DNA of 64,000 nt from Paenibacillus xylanexedens (GTDB taxonomy: Bacteria; Bacillota; Bacilli; Paenibacillales; Paenibacillaceae), in NCBI RefSeq assembly GCF_001908275.1, contig NZ_CP018620.1:4464001-4528000 (forward strand), in the 5' to 3' direction. The translations under genes were made by a program, and so were the position numbers. Position 1 is the first letter of the stretch, and every line of letters starts with the position of its first letter. The notes below the pieces were generated by a model. It was given only the letters and a program-made list of their open reading frames with translations, was not told the DNA's origin and did no database searches. Below are positions 36,095 through 48,538 of the stretch, one piece after another.

Positions 36095-36175
36095 TGTCGA
36101 GGACAAAAACATATTCCCATTAAGTCGCTATCTTAGCGGCTTTTTTTGTTGTAAAGAAAAGGTACAAGTGCTTTC
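36095..36175 (+). repeat. Dispersed terminator repeat (right half degenerate)
   Basis: TGTCGAGGACAAAAACATAT leads into TAAGTCGCTATCTTAGCGGC and T-run (36121-36147). Only GGTACAAGTGCTTTCC remains of the right half. It ends the quinone reductase transcript. The 190 bases after it carry only the upstream region of the collagen-like gene; no clear promoter is found. Confidence 0.8.
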
Positions 36176-36365
36176 CAGAGTCAGGTAGTTCACTTTAATG
36201 AAAAAATAAAAGTACACCATGAATGGATACAAATATGTGGCATAGAGAAGGAGGATGACCAAGCCGCTGAAATTGTCGGTCTATAGGAGTTAGAAAAGGA
36301 TTAGGATATAAGGAATGCAGATTTCTCACCTGTTCCTGAAAACGTAAAGAAAGGGGGGGGAATAA

Positions 36366-38858
<2,493 letters not shown>

Positions 38859-38965
38859 CGGAGTGGAAGATGAGAGCCTAAATTTTGTTAGTTTAAAACC
38901 AAAGGGGTGGAGGTGGATGAATATTTCTGCCTCTAATCATTTGGAAAAAAGGAGAATAAAATTTT

Positions 38966-40675
38966 ATGGCTATTTTATCAACCGGACCGATTGAGAATAA
39001 TCCGGTCAGTGGTGTAAGGCCAACGCAGCAACTGACAATTAAAATGGATAATCGAGATTTAATCAATAGTGCCGATGTTTTGATTCAAGGATATTATCTA
39101 GACGGAGCTCGAAACTTATACGTAAACGAACTCATTAATGTGAATCCAAATGAAGTAATAACGAAGAATTATGATGGGAACTTTAATGCTTTTGAATTTG
39201 TCTTTACAACGAGCGGTTTAGCAGAAGATCAGATGGGAATCTCGGTATGGGGAAAAAATGTAGAGGGGCAACTTGTAATTCCCCATCGTATTGTATCTTC
39301 AGAATTGCTAGGCGCAAATGAAGTAACAGGACCCCCAGGAACAACGGGAGCTACGGGATCTACAGGAGCCATAGGACCCACTGGGGCTACAGGAGTTACA
39401 GGAGTTACAGGACCCACAGGGGCTACAGGAGTCACAGGAGCGACGGGAGCCCCAGGTACGATTGAGCCTAATGCGACCATCGTGGGAGTGGGACCAAATG
39501 TTAGCTCTCAATTTAACGAATTAAGAACCAACGAAAAAACGCCAATTATTGAGTTGACTTCTGTATATGGCTTATCCATCCTAAGAGACATTGTTTTAAC
39601 ATTGGGCGATGCTACAGTTGGAAGTAATAATACGGAATTTCAATTAACTACAACTATATCCGGATCTGATATTGCTATCCTTCAAAGCTCGGAGAGAGGA
39701 AGGTATGAACCAGGTTTAGCCGGAGAAATAGGAATTGGTACTCGTTTACCAGCTCCACCGACAGGGACCCAAGTGGTCAGATGGGGAGCTTTTGACGATC
39801 AGAACGGCTTATTCTTTGGACAGAGCGTAGTGAATGGAATATTTGTAGCGATCAGAAGAGCAAGTGTAGACACCATTATTCCTCAAACATCTTGGAATGT
39901 GGATAAATTAGATGGAACAGGTCCGAGTGGAGCGACGCTTAGTTTATCTAAAGGGAATATATTTCAAATCGTATTTACTTGGTATGGGTATGGAGTAATC
40001 GAATTTAGAGTCGTCATCCCTGATCCTACGACTTTAGCACAAGAAGTAATTACCGTTCATCGCTTTTCCCCCAATGGGCAAACCAGTCTAGCCGATCCTA
40101 ATCTTCCTCTACGTGCGGAGATCTTTAATAATGGCACAGAATCAGAACTCAATTTATTCGTTGGAGGAAGACAATACAGTATATTGGGTAAATATACTCC
40201 CGTTTTCAGGGTTACTTCCGAAAGGAGAACTGTAACTGCAACAGGAACACTTACACCGATTTTGTCTTTCCAAAGAAAGGCATCCTTCCCGCCAGGTTCA
40301 GGTAGGGCAAATTCAGTGAGTGTCAAATTAGAAAGTATTGATCTTATAACTACAGATGATATTTACTATCAGATCATATTAGGCGGAACGATTAATGGAG
40401 GCTTCGTAAGCTTTCCAACTGCAACGACTAATATCCCAACTTCGGAGACTGCTCTTCTAATTAACAACACACTAACGACAATATCGGATGGTCAAGTCCT
40501 ATTACAAGGCTTAGTAGCTGGAGTTGAGGGAAGTGCCAGAATATCAGCAGCTTCTTCTTCTTCATTATTGGAGTTCCAATTACCTGACACTGAAATTGTG
40601 ACTTTAGCCGTAGCGAATTTAAGCGGGGGTACTAATCCTGTTACGGCCACCTTCAGTCTTACTGAAGAATGGTAA
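38966..40675 (+). CDS. Modular surface protein: N-domain, short collagen segment, phage-tail-like beta domain
   Basis: 569 residues, AAAAGGAG before the ATG. The first 117 residues are the same N-domain as in the preceding gene ([20 protein letters not shown]). A short collagen-like stretch (about 121-165, [13 protein letters not shown]...) follows. The remaining 400 residues form a beta-rich region shared with the next gene, with [20 protein letters not shown] and [19 protein letters not shown]. This WNxDxLDGxGxSG segment resembles, from memory, a structural domain in tail or fibre proteins of some phages and large viruses. It has no signal peptide. A spore-surface role is inferred from the partner genes. 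Confidence 0.75.
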   Translation: MAILSTGPIENNPVSGVRPTQQLTIKMDNRDLINSADVLIQGYYLDGARNLYVNELINVNPNEVITKNYDGNFNAFEFVFTTSGLAEDQMGISVWGKNVEGQLVIPHRIVSSELLGANEVTGPPGTTGATGSTGAIGPTGATGVTGVTGPTGATGVTGATGAPGTIEPNATIVGVGPNVSSQFNELRTNEKTPIIELTSVYGLSILRDIVLTLGDATVGSNNTEFQLTTTISGSDIAILQSSERGRYEPGLAGEIGIGTRLPAPPTGTQVVRWGAFDDQNGLFFGQSVVNGIFVAIRRASVDTIIPQTSWNVDKLDGTGPSGATLSLSKGNIFQIVFTWYGYGVIEFRVVIPDPTTLAQEVITVHRFSPNGQTSLADPNLPLRAEIFNNGTESELNLFVGGRQYSILGKYTPVFRVTSERRTVTATGTLTPILSFQRKASFPPGSGRANSVSVKLESIDLITTDDIYYQIILGGTINGGFVSFPTATTNIPTSETALLINNTLTTISDGQVLLQGLVAGVEGSARISAASSSSLLEFQLPDTEIVTLAVANLSGGTNPVTATFSLTEEW

Positions 40676-40730
40676 AAAGTAGTAGAAGAGGAGGGATTCA
40701 CTTTTCCCTTTCTGCGAAGGAGGAACTATT

Positions 40731-41939
40731 TTGTCGGATATTATTATCTCGAATATTGGTCCGAATGTAAGTTCGCAATTCAATGAGCTAATTGTATCGG
40801 AAAAAAACCCAATCGTGGAGTTAACATCTGCATATGGTCTATCCATCTTAAGAGATTCCGTTACGACCACCGGGGATGGGGCGGTTACTAATGATGCAAC
40901 CGAATATAATCTAAGCAATACCATTAACGGAACAGATTCGGCCATTCTAGAAAGTGTATTAAGAGGCAGGTATGAGCCAGGATTCGCAGGAGAAGCCGGA
41001 ATTGGCATTCGAATACCTATACTGCCGATAGGCAATCAGATTGGAAGATGGGGATTTTTTGACGATCAGAACGGGGCTTTCTTTGGAGTAAATAGCACAA
41101 ATGTATTCGTGGTCATACGGCGAGGAGGCTCCGATACAACATTTCCTCAAAGTTTATGGAATGTAGACCGATTAGATGGAACAGGTCCGAGTGGAGCGAC
41201 GCTTAGTTTATCTAAAGGGAATATATTTCAAATCGTATTTACTTGGTATGGATATGGAGTAATCGAATTTAGAGTGGTCATCCCTAATCCGTCGACTTTA
41301 GCGCAAGAGGTAATTACCGTCCATCGATTCTCTCCAACAGGTCAAACGAGTTTTATTGACCCTAACCTCCCATTAAGAGCACAAATCGATAATAACGGAA
41401 CTGCAGAAGCTTATACCCTTTTTGTAGGAGGAAGACAATATAGTATTATCGGAAAATATAATCCCACCTTTAGAGTCACTTCGGAAAGGAGGAGGGTTAC
41501 CAATCTCACATCAACACTAACACCCGTCCTATCATTTACAAGAAAAGCAATCTTCCCTTCGGGATCAGCTAGAACGAACTCTGTTCAGGTGGATCTGGAA
41601 GAAATAAACATTATCTCATCCGTAGATCTTAGTTATCAAGTACTTGTGGGTGGAACTCTTGATGGAGCATTTATTAATTATCCAACAGCTACAACGATCA
41701 TTCCCGATAGTGAAACGGCTCTGTTGGTAAACAATTCGTCTACCACGATCACCGGAGGAGAAGTAGTGTTTCAAGGTGTTACAGGAGGCGGAACAGGTGT
41801 TGCCAGAATATTAGCTTCATCAGAACTATTGGACTTCACGCTTCCTGAAAATCAGGTCGTAACATTAGCTGTATCAAATATTGGTGGGGCAGGCTCAAAT
41901 ATAGTTGATGTGATATTTAGAGTTGCTGAGAGCTGGTAA
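40731..41939 (+). CDS. Stand-alone phage-tail-like beta-domain protein
   Basis: 402 residues from a TTG 7 bases after GAAGGAGG. The whole protein corresponds to the C-terminal part of the preceding gene product ([20 protein letters not shown] to the end), without the N-domain or collagen segment. The shared [20 protein letters not shown] region is almost identical at DNA level over about 100 bases, suggesting gene conversion. It may co-assemble with its longer paralogue on the same structure. 55 bases separate it from that gene, so they are likely co-transcribed. Confidence 0.75.
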   Translation: MSDIIISNIGPNVSSQFNELIVSEKNPIVELTSAYGLSILRDSVTTTGDGAVTNDATEYNLSNTINGTDSAILESVLRGRYEPGFAGEAGIGIRIPILPIGNQIGRWGFFDDQNGAFFGVNSTNVFVVIRRGGSDTTFPQSLWNVDRLDGTGPSGATLSLSKGNIFQIVFTWYGYGVIEFRVVIPNPSTLAQEVITVHRFSPTGQTSFIDPNLPLRAQIDNNGTAEAYTLFVGGRQYSIIGKYNPTFRVTSERRRVTNLTSTLTPVLSFTRKAIFPSGSARTNSVQVDLEEINIISSVDLSYQVLVGGTLDGAFINYPTATTIIPDSETALLVNNSSTTITGGEVVFQGVTGGGTGVARILASSELLDFTLPENQVVTLAVSNIGGAGSNIVDVIFRVAESW

Positions 41940-41990
41940 AACCTCAGGTTATAATGAAATACATTAAATGTTGGAAAGGGGTAAGAGAGA

Positions 41991-42344
41991 ATGATTTTAT
42001 CCACCGGACCGATAGAAAATAATCCTGTTAATAGTGTAAGGCCGACACAACAGTTGACGATCAAAATAGATAATCGCAACTTAGTCGATGGCTCAAATAT
42101 CTTGATTCAGGGTTATTATTTGAATGGAACAAGAACACTATATGTACTTGAGTTGATTTCTATAAATCCTAATCAAGTCCTAACCAAAAATTATTACGCA
42201 GACTTTAATTCTTTTGAATTTGTCTTTACAACGAGCGGTTTAGCAGAGCAACAAGTTCAAATTTCAGTTTGGGGTAAGGATGCTACCGGACAGCTTGTCT
42301 CGGCGCATCGCTTAGTAGCTTCTGAACAACTTGACGAAGCATAA
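41991..42344 (+). CDS. Stand-alone N-domain protein of the surface cluster
   Basis: 117 residues, GGAAAGGGG before the ATG. It is only the N-domain found at the start of the genes at 36366 and 38966 ([20 protein letters not shown] to VSAHRLVASEQLDEA), predicted all-beta, with the conserved [20 protein letters not shown]. That the domain exists alone shows it folds independently; it probably mediates anchoring or assembly. Last gene of the cluster. Confidence 0.8.
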   Translation: MILSTGPIENNPVNSVRPTQQLTIKIDNRNLVDGSNILIQGYYLNGTRTLYVLELISINPNQVLTKNYYADFNSFEFVFTTSGLAEQQVQISVWGKDATGQLVSAHRLVASEQLDEA

Positions 42345-42512
42345 GAAGCAAGATAAACGGCGGGCTTGAATTAGATAAAACAACCTCGTCAAAGCACTTT
42401 AGAAAAGAAATGAAGAGGATGGTGGATGTGTCTTTTGGCTCAGGGGATGATAACAGCCAAAAACCAATCTTCCGAAAAACACGACAATGGATGAAATCAG
42501 TACAAAAATAAA

Positions 42513-42562
42513 AAAAGGACCGTAAGTGTTCATCTTCCATTGATGAATGCTTTCGGTCCTTC
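42513..42562. terminator. Bidirectional terminator after the surface cluster
   Basis: AAGGACCG plus AGTGTTCATC pair with GATGAATGCT plus CGGTCCTT, flanked by an A-run and T-rich tail, between convergent genes. Confidence 0.85.
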
Positions 42563-42613
42563 TATGTTTATCCTTTACTAATAAACGACGGTATCGGTTT
42601 CCGCCTCTCTTGG

Positions 42614-42871
42614 TTAACGTCTTCGGAAGGCTCCGCCGCGTGCCAGAGCGAAGAAGATGAGCAGGGCAATAATCGAGCCAACGATGGCGGGAATAATATG
42701 AAATCCGCCAATCACCGGCCCCCTTGGTCCCAGCAATTCCGTTCCTAACCAGGAGCCGATAAAACCCGCAATAATGTTCCCAAGTACACCGCCCGGTACG
42801 TCCCGCCCAATCAAGTTGCCGCTTAACCAGCCAATAAGTCCACCAACAATGAGTACCCAGAGCAGATCCAT
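42614..42871 (-). CDS. GlsB/YeaQ/YmgE-family stress-response membrane protein
   Basis: 85 residues, AAAGGAG before the ATG on the minus strand. Three hydrophobic segments with the family pattern LLWVLIVGGLIGWLSGNLIG, then PGGVLGNIIAGFIGSWLG and IIPAIVGSIIALLIFFALAR. Members (Transgly_assoc) are small membrane proteins induced by general or envelope stress; their molecular role is unknown. Monocistronic, divergent from the two-component system. Confidence 0.88.
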   Translation of the reverse strand: MDLLWVLIVGGLIGWLSGNLIGRDVPGGVLGNIIAGFIGSWLGTELLGPRGPVIGGFHIIPAIVGSIIALLIFFALARGGAFRRR

Positions 42872-43025
42872 GGATTGTTCTCCTTTCTTCGAGTTTATTA
42901 CAAGTTATGTTGGGCTGAGTGGAATATACCTCACCTTCCAGTTGGTGGAGGAATCTAAAGTGTCTGTGATAAGATGAGGGTAAATGATGATTCAAGCTGG
43001 GGAGCAAGGCTAGAAGGGGTGCACA

Positions 43026-43733
43026 TTGAAGAAAATACTTGTCATTGACGATGAAATCGCAATCAGAGATTTAATTGAGCTTGTACTGAGAAGAGAAAAC
43101 TACGTCGTTCAAACGGCTGAGAACGGTAAAATAGCCCTGCAGCTGCTGGATACTTTTAGGCCGGACCTGGTGGTGCTTGATTTGATGTTGCCTGACTGCT
43201 CCGGATATGACCTGTGCAAGGAAATCACCGGGAAACGTGCCGTTCCTGTGATCATGCTCTCTGCCAAAAATGAGGTGATCGACAAGGTGTTGGGACTAGA
43301 GCTAGGGGCGGAAGATTACATGACCAAACCCTTTGACAATCGTGAATTGCTCGCTCGGATCAAGGTCATTCTGAGAAGAAACGAGAGCAAAGAGGAATCA
43401 AGTGAAGGAACAGAAGTGAAATCTACACGCATCATTCATGAAGAACTGACATTTGATCTGGAAAGCCGCAGGGTGCTGAAAAACGGTGTACCCGTGTCTT
43501 TAACGGCCAAAGAGTTTAAAATTCTGGAAACGTTACTCAAAAGGCCAGACAAAGTCTTTACCCGGGATGAGCTGCTGCAGATCGGATGGGGATATGACTT
43601 TATGGGAGACAGTCGAAGTGTAGATATGACCATCATGCGGTTAAGGAAGAAGCTGGAGGATAACGCGGACGAACCGAAATATGTCAGAACGATCTATGGA
43701 TTTGGCTATCAACTTGGAGGTGGCGAGGCCTGA
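43026..43733 (+). CDS. OmpR/PhoB-family response regulator
   Basis: 235 residues from a TTG after AGAAGGGGTG. Receiver domain (1-118) with acidic pair DDE near residue 8, phosphoacceptor Asp52 in VVLDLMLPDCSG, and K in YMTKPFDNRELLARI; winged-helix DNA-binding domain (about 135-233) with LTAKEFKILETLLKRPDKVF and RSVDMTIMRLRKKL. It forms an operon with the overlapping histidine kinase gene. Regulon unknown; the lipoprotein gene at 45283 is a candidate target. Confidence 0.92.
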   Translation: MKKILVIDDEIAIRDLIELVLRRENYVVQTAENGKIALQLLDTFRPDLVVLDLMLPDCSGYDLCKEITGKRAVPVIMLSAKNEVIDKVLGLELGAEDYMTKPFDNRELLARIKVILRRNESKEESSEGTEVKSTRIIHEELTFDLESRRVLKNGVPVSLTAKEFKILETLLKRPDKVFTRDELLQIGWGYDFMGDSRSVDMTIMRLRKKLEDNADEPKYVRTIYGFGYQLGGGEA

Positions 43734-45157
43734 AGTATGCAACCCGGTTACTGCTGAATTATTTATTTTTCTCCGTGCTGTCCTTTGGCATCATCATTTT
43801 TGCGGTGAATAAAGCCATCGATTACTACAGCTTCATTACCATTGAGAAACAGATGATGGAGAAAGCGGATCTGTCCGAGTTGTCCTTCCGTGAGGTGTTA
43901 TCACAGCATAGGTCATCCTCAGGAGAGCCCCAGACCAAGGAAATTGTCAGACTTGCTCTAGAGAAGCTGAAAGCTTCAGGCAAGGAAGTACGTATCTATG
44001 ACAGCTCCAAGCAGTTGCTGGGCCTGGCTGTGGATGGCATCATCATTAATGATGGCAAACCGCTTATTTTTGAAAAGAATATTGAGAAAGCACTGAGCGG
44101 CAGTTATGCCTACACCGTCACGGAAAATCATCTGCTTTATTTTGCTACGCCCATTCAGGATCAATTCTACGAAAACGCTTATGTGTATGAGTTCGTGGAG
44201 GACATTTCCTACTTTTATGCGATTATGGATCAAATCCGTTATATCCTGTTTGTCGGTGCAGGCGGATTTATTGCGCTGATTACGTTATCCAGCCTGTGGA
44301 TTGCCCGCAACACAACCAAGCCGATTAAACTGTTGCTTAGCGCCGCGCAAAGTTTCTCTAGGCAGGAGTTTCGGAGAGTTCATCTAAACCGGAAGGATGA
44401 GCTGGGCATGCTGGCAGATGGGCTGGATTCCATGGGGCGGCAGCTTCATGATTACATTCAGTACCAGAGGCAATTCGTCTCCAACGTATCTCACGAGTTA
44501 AAAACACCCTTGGCAGCCATTCGTGGTTTCTCTCAATACTTGGTTGAAGGGGAGACTGAGAACAAGGAGCTGCAAAAAATCTATGCTCATCTGCTGCAGG
44601 AATCGGATCGGCTGACACGCTTGATTAATGAACTGTTGTTGCTATCCCGATTCGACAAGGCTGGTTCTAACGAACTGGAAGTCGAAAAGACGGAAATGAA
44701 CAAACTGATTCAGGAAGTCGCAATGAATATGGGAGCCAAGGCTAAGGATAAAGCGATCGAGATCAGAGTTAGTCAGACGGAGGAAGAACCGGATGATGAG
44801 GGTACGACAAGAGTTTACGCCAACGTAAATCCAATGCTGATGTCCCATGCGATCGCCAACCTTGTGGACAATGCCATCAAATATTCAGGCAGTCCATCGC
44901 TAATCCAATTGAAGTTGGAACATACGCCAAGCGAGGTAGTTATACGGATACGTGATCAAGGAATTGGTATCGCGGGCGATGAGCTGGAGAGAGTACAGGA
45001 ACGTTTTTACCGGGCGAAAAATGCAAGCACAGCGAACGGTTCAGGTCTTGGACTTTCCATTTGCAAGGAGATTGTAGAGCGGTTTAATGGATATATCGAC
45101 ATGGAAAGTCAAATCGGGGAAGGTACGACCGTTACGATTGTTTTGCCTCGTGCGTAG
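43730..45157 (+). CDS. Sensor histidine kinase, probable CTG start overlapping the response regulator
   Basis: 475 residues if started at the CTG of the CTGA overlap with the upstream stop. GGAGGTGG lies about 8 bases before it, and the extra 15 residues (KYATRLLLNYLFFS) complete the positive charge and first membrane helix that a GTG start at 43775 would cut. Domains: helix 1, extracytoplasmic sensor (about 40-165), helix 2 (ILFVGAGGFIALITLSSLWI), HAMP, HisKA with His255 in SHELKTPLAAIRGF, and HATPase_c with NLVDNAIKYSG, DQGIGI and GSGLGLSICKEI. The signal is unknown. Confidence 0.85.
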   Translation: MKYATRLLLNYLFFSVLSFGIIIFAVNKAIDYYSFITIEKQMMEKADLSELSFREVLSQHRSSSGEPQTKEIVRLALEKLKASGKEVRIYDSSKQLLGLAVDGIIINDGKPLIFEKNIEKALSGSYAYTVTENHLLYFATPIQDQFYENAYVYEFVEDISYFYAIMDQIRYILFVGAGGFIALITLSSLWIARNTTKPIKLLLSAAQSFSRQEFRRVHLNRKDELGMLADGLDSMGRQLHDYIQYQRQFVSNVSHELKTPLAAIRGFSQYLVEGETENKELQKIYAHLLQESDRLTRLINELLLLSRFDKAGSNELEVEKTEMNKLIQEVAMNMGAKAKDKAIEIRVSQTEEEPDDEGTTRVYANVNPMLMSHAIANLVDNAIKYSGSPSLIQLKLEHTPSEVVIRIRDQGIGIAGDELERVQERFYRAKNASTANGSGLGLSICKEIVERFNGYIDMESQIGEGTTVTIVLPRA

Positions 45158-45185
45158 ACCTGCATCTAAACCCAAGCCTAAATAG

Positions 45186-45228
45186 GTAACGTTACAAGAT
45201 TGGTACATTTCTGTTATGAGACTAACAA
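45186..45228 (+). promoter_or_regulatory. Promoter candidate with adjacent palindrome
   Basis: GTAACGTTAC (45186-45195) is a perfect 10-bp palindrome immediately before TTGGTA (45200-45205), a 17-base spacer and TAACAA (45223-45228). It could drive the lipoprotein gene under control of an upstream-binding regulator. Confidence 0.35.
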
Positions 45229-45282
45229 ATGTTTTATTTATAATCACTTCATAAGAACAAATCACACATTTATGGAGGGATC

Positions 45283-45987
45283 ATGATGAAGTTAACAAAG
45301 AAAGCTGCAGGTTTTATCGTACTAAGTGCTTTACTAACGGTGGCATTAACAGGCTGTCAGTCCAGTGATGCTACATCTCCAGCAACCGGACAGAACACAG
45401 CGAATGAACAAAGCAAAGGCGAAGGAGCAACCAATTCTACTGCGCCTGCTTCAGAAAATTCGGAAGAAAAGGGTGCTGAAGCTATTAAGGAAGGTTCGAT
45501 GGAGAAGGAAGGCAATGTGGTCCTGAAGGAGCTTGCTTTTGTCTATAATGAGCACACCATTGCGATTTCGGATACAGCGAATGAAGATCAGATGGAACAG
45601 ATGCTGGGCAAACCGGATAACCTGAAATCTCATACGTACAGTGCCGACGATGGAACAAACATGGATACGTTAATCGGTTTTACAGAAAAGGTCTATACGT
45701 ATCCTGGTCTGGAGATTAAAACAATCAGTATACCGGAGGGGAAACAAGACTCCATCTTTCATATCGAAATCACAGATCCTAAGTACGCGACAGTCCGAAA
45801 CATTAAAGCAGGAGACAGCCTGGATACACTCAAAAACGCCTACCCTGAGGGGAAACTGCTTGGTGATGGAGCCCCTAATGAGGAGGATGACTTCCGTTAC
45901 GAGCCATCCAATTATGTGGATGTAATGTCGTTTCATATCAAGGATGCCAAGGTGGAGAGCATTCAGATCTACAGCCTTTTGGACTAA
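45283..45987 (+). CDS. Lipoprotein of unknown function
   Basis: 234 residues, TGGAGGG before the ATG. Signal and lipobox LTGC (Cys25), then a Ser/Thr/Glu/Gln-rich linker to about residue 75. The folded part (about 78-234) reads KELAFVYNEHTIAISDTANE, EQMLGKPDNLKSHTY and a repeated similar motif AGDSLDTLKNAYPEGKLLG, suggesting two related subdomains of the kind seen in BamE/SmpA-like secreted proteins of Firmicutes. It lies behind the two-component system and may be its target. No enzyme motif is seen. Confidence 0.75.
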   Translation: MMKLTKKAAGFIVLSALLTVALTGCQSSDATSPATGQNTANEQSKGEGATNSTAPASENSEEKGAEAIKEGSMEKEGNVVLKELAFVYNEHTIAISDTANEDQMEQMLGKPDNLKSHTYSADDGTNMDTLIGFTEKVYTYPGLEIKTISIPEGKQDSIFHIEITDPKYATVRNIKAGDSLDTLKNAYPEGKLLGDGAPNEEDDFRYEPSNYVDVMSFHIKDAKVESIQIYSLLD

Positions 45988-46030
45988 TTCCAGTGATGAA
46001 CATAAGAAACAATAGAGATATTATTGTTTG

Positions 46031-46152
46031 TGTCGAGGGACCGGAACATGATCCCATTGAAAGTCGCTAATTTAGCGGCTTTTTTTATTTTAACGGTACA
46101 AGTTTGTTCCCGAGCCAAGGACAAGAACTTGGTCCGATTACCGATTAGGTGT
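46031..46152 (+). repeat. Dispersed terminator repeat, full length
   Basis: TGTCGAGGGACCGGAACATG leads to AAAGTCGCTAATTTAGCGGC and T-run (46060-46087). The right half CGGTACAAGTTTGTTCC / GGACAAGAACTTGGTCCG forms an imperfect palindrome ending in GATTACCGATT. Confidence 0.85.
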
Positions 46153-46252
46153 ATACCTAATTGATGATCAACCGGCATAACATCAAAGTCGAATCACGCC
46201 ACAAGTCTGCCCTAGCTAGAATACTCCGGCGAGTACTAACCTCCAAGCCTGG

Positions 46253-47159
46253 TTACACCACAACTAACAGTACGATAATTCCGAGAAAAATCAGCCAGCA
46301 TACTGGGTGACCGAAATTTAATCCCCAGCCGACTCCGAATCTTTTCTCAACGGGGAATAGCGAAATTGATGTTAAGCAGAGATATCATATTTAGTTGCAC
46401 GACGGACAACAGGATAACTATTAAGAAGCTTGCTGTAATCATAAAACCTGACCAAGTACGGCGGAAAGTTACGTCTTGTCTGATGGAACGGTTCGGATCA
46501 GTGGGTTGAACCTGCTGCTTCACTCTGCGAATACTCCGATTCTCAAATATGAACACAAGTATTAAGAACACTTGCATTATCGTAGGCATAAACACAGAAC
46601 TATAAGATTTAGCTGCATAGCCGTCTACGTTCCAACTGCTGTTGTAATGGATCGGAATCTGGTCAGGAATTAGTTCGTAGTTGAGTAGCACAGTTACAGT
46701 ACCAACAACAATAATGAAAACATGGATGAGGAACCACTTACTAGACAAGCTAATGTTTCTTTTCCGAAAACCAGTGTCCACTGCCATGATCGATAGTTCC
46801 AGAGCAATAGGCAGCATAGGCAGTAAACTTTTCATTTTGAAATGATAGCTAATGTTTATGACTAGGGAGATTACGACCATGGCGAGTGAATAAGTGACAA
46901 TGATCCAACTTTGTTGCTTGGAATGTTCATCACCGTATATTAGGCAGATGATACAAACAATGAATAGGATGGTATGCAAGGTAGCACTAATCCTAGCATA
47001 TGACTTCCGCATCTGGCGAAGAGGTTCGCTGTGAAATTGTACAGCGCTGACGGTGACCCCAAAACTAATCGTCTCTCTTGTTAAATAAGGCATGCTTATC
47101 ATGAGTACAATGGTAGGTACACATACAAGGATCATTACTATAACAGGCATTATCGTCAT
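46253..47159 (-). pseudogene. DUF1648-type membrane protein with internal deletion and frameshift
   Basis: The minus-strand frame from 47159 encodes a multi-helix membrane protein with the DUF1648 motif NYELIPDQIPIHYNSSWNVD, and stops at 46347 after SLLNINFAIPR. In another frame, directly continuing, lies EKRFGVGWGLNFGHPVCWLI (to TAA at 46253-46255), the DUF5808-like C-terminus normally joined to such proteins. The stretch usually between the two parts is absent, so a deletion removed it and shifted frame. The N-terminal 270 residues keep an AGGAGG site and may still be made. Family members are regulators or accessory membrane proteins of unknown role, often beside a GntR regulator, which is not seen here. 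Confidence 0.7.
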
Positions 47160-47476
47160 ATCATTCGCCTCCTTTTATACATAAGTGTGTATTCGAAAAC
47201 TCTGTAACCTTTAGAGCATATGCGATGCATCACTATGTCTTTTGGCGTATGATATCCTTTTAACTTAGGGTAGGTAATCGACTTGAATATAAATTAATTA
47301 TAATTGTTTTTATTGACTACATGGGTGAAATTAACATTTATCCAGATCTTTTTGCTACGCAGCGAACTCATCTGACAACGCAGTAAAGTTTAGTTATAAT
47401 CAACTATTATCACCATAAAATAAAGTTCACTTGGTAAAATTGTGAAGTAAAAATCACATTAACTGGAGTGGATACT

Positions 47477-48451
47477 ATGCTTTCTGAAGAAGATTATGCG
47501 AAGGTGGCGAAAGAAGCTTTACATCAATACCCAATCTATTGGGAAAAACTTGTGTATCTCGGAAAGAGTGATAATGTTACATTTCAAGTTCAGACCAACG
47601 AAGATCATCAAAAGTTTCTTATCAAAATCCATATCTCAACGATTTCCATTCAATCAAAAGGGAATATCGCATCAGAGCTTATTTGGCTTGAAGCTTTGGT
47701 TAAAGATACAAATCTCGTCGTACCTGTACCTGTTAAAAATCTTCAAGGTGATCTGGTAACAGAAATCTCAACTGATCTTAGCGAAAATACAATCATGGTG
47801 ACTATTCATCATTGGATTCATGGAAGCGTACTTCAAAGAGAGCCAACAAGTAATGAAACTGAAAATTTAGCTCTCTTAATAGCGGCTCTACATAAACATT
47901 CTATGCAGTGGAATGCACCTGAAGGCTTTAATAGACCAATATACAATTCTGATCATTTATATTCATCACTTAATCAATTAAAACGGTTAGTAAATTTAGA
48001 GCTTATCTCAAGCGAAGTGTTTGTTCATGTGGAAGAGTCAGCACATAAAATAGCAAATGTGATACAAAATTATAAACGTTTGCCAAGTAACTGGGGAGTT
48101 ATTCATTCTGACCTTCATGAGAGTAACTATGTATTTTATGAGGATACTCCTCGACCTATAGATTTTTCGAATTGTGGCTATGGCTTTTATTTATTTGATA
48201 TGGCTGAAACATTTTTGCATCTTTCATCAGATAATAGGAAAGTATTTATTTCATCGTATAGCAAAGTAAATCGACTGGAAGAGAATTATGTCGAGTTATT
48301 AGAGGCATTTTTTATTTGGTCAATCATTAGGACTTTCGCATTCCATTCTCTAAATCCAAATGAACAACAATCCTTAGCGACAAATTTTCCATCAGTTATT
48401 CAAAACTATTTTAAGAAATATCTTAAAGGAGAGAAATTTTTGTTGAACTAA
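47477..48451 (+). CDS. Aminoglycoside phosphotransferase-like kinase (APH/CotS type)
   Basis: 324 residues from the ATG at 47477, 8 bases after CTGGAG (an in-frame GTG at 47468 overlaps that site). Kinase motifs: Lys in KFLIKIH, Brenner motif VIHSDLHESNYVF (Asp212 as base) and PIDFSNCG for metal binding. Overall it resembles the APH-fold family that includes homoserine kinase, CotS-like and fructosamine kinases. A drug-resistance role is not evident. The 300 bases before it contain TTGACTACATGG (47313-47324), which is shared with the TetR operator at 49716. Confidence 0.8.
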   Translation: MLSEEDYAKVAKEALHQYPIYWEKLVYLGKSDNVTFQVQTNEDHQKFLIKIHISTISIQSKGNIASELIWLEALVKDTNLVVPVPVKNLQGDLVTEISTDLSENTIMVTIHHWIHGSVLQREPTSNETENLALLIAALHKHSMQWNAPEGFNRPIYNSDHLYSSLNQLKRLVNLELISSEVFVHVEESAHKIANVIQNYKRLPSNWGVIHSDLHESNYVFYEDTPRPIDFSNCGYGFYLFDMAETFLHLSSDNRKVFISSYSKVNRLEENYVELLEAFFIWSIIRTFAFHSLNPNEQQSLATNFPSVIQNYFKKYLKGEKFLLN

Positions 48452-48538
48452 GGAGTAGTTAGTGAAATTTCCCGTTTGAGATAACGTTATAATATAATCA
48501 GAGTTCAAGACATGAATACAATAAATGGAGGGGTAGGA

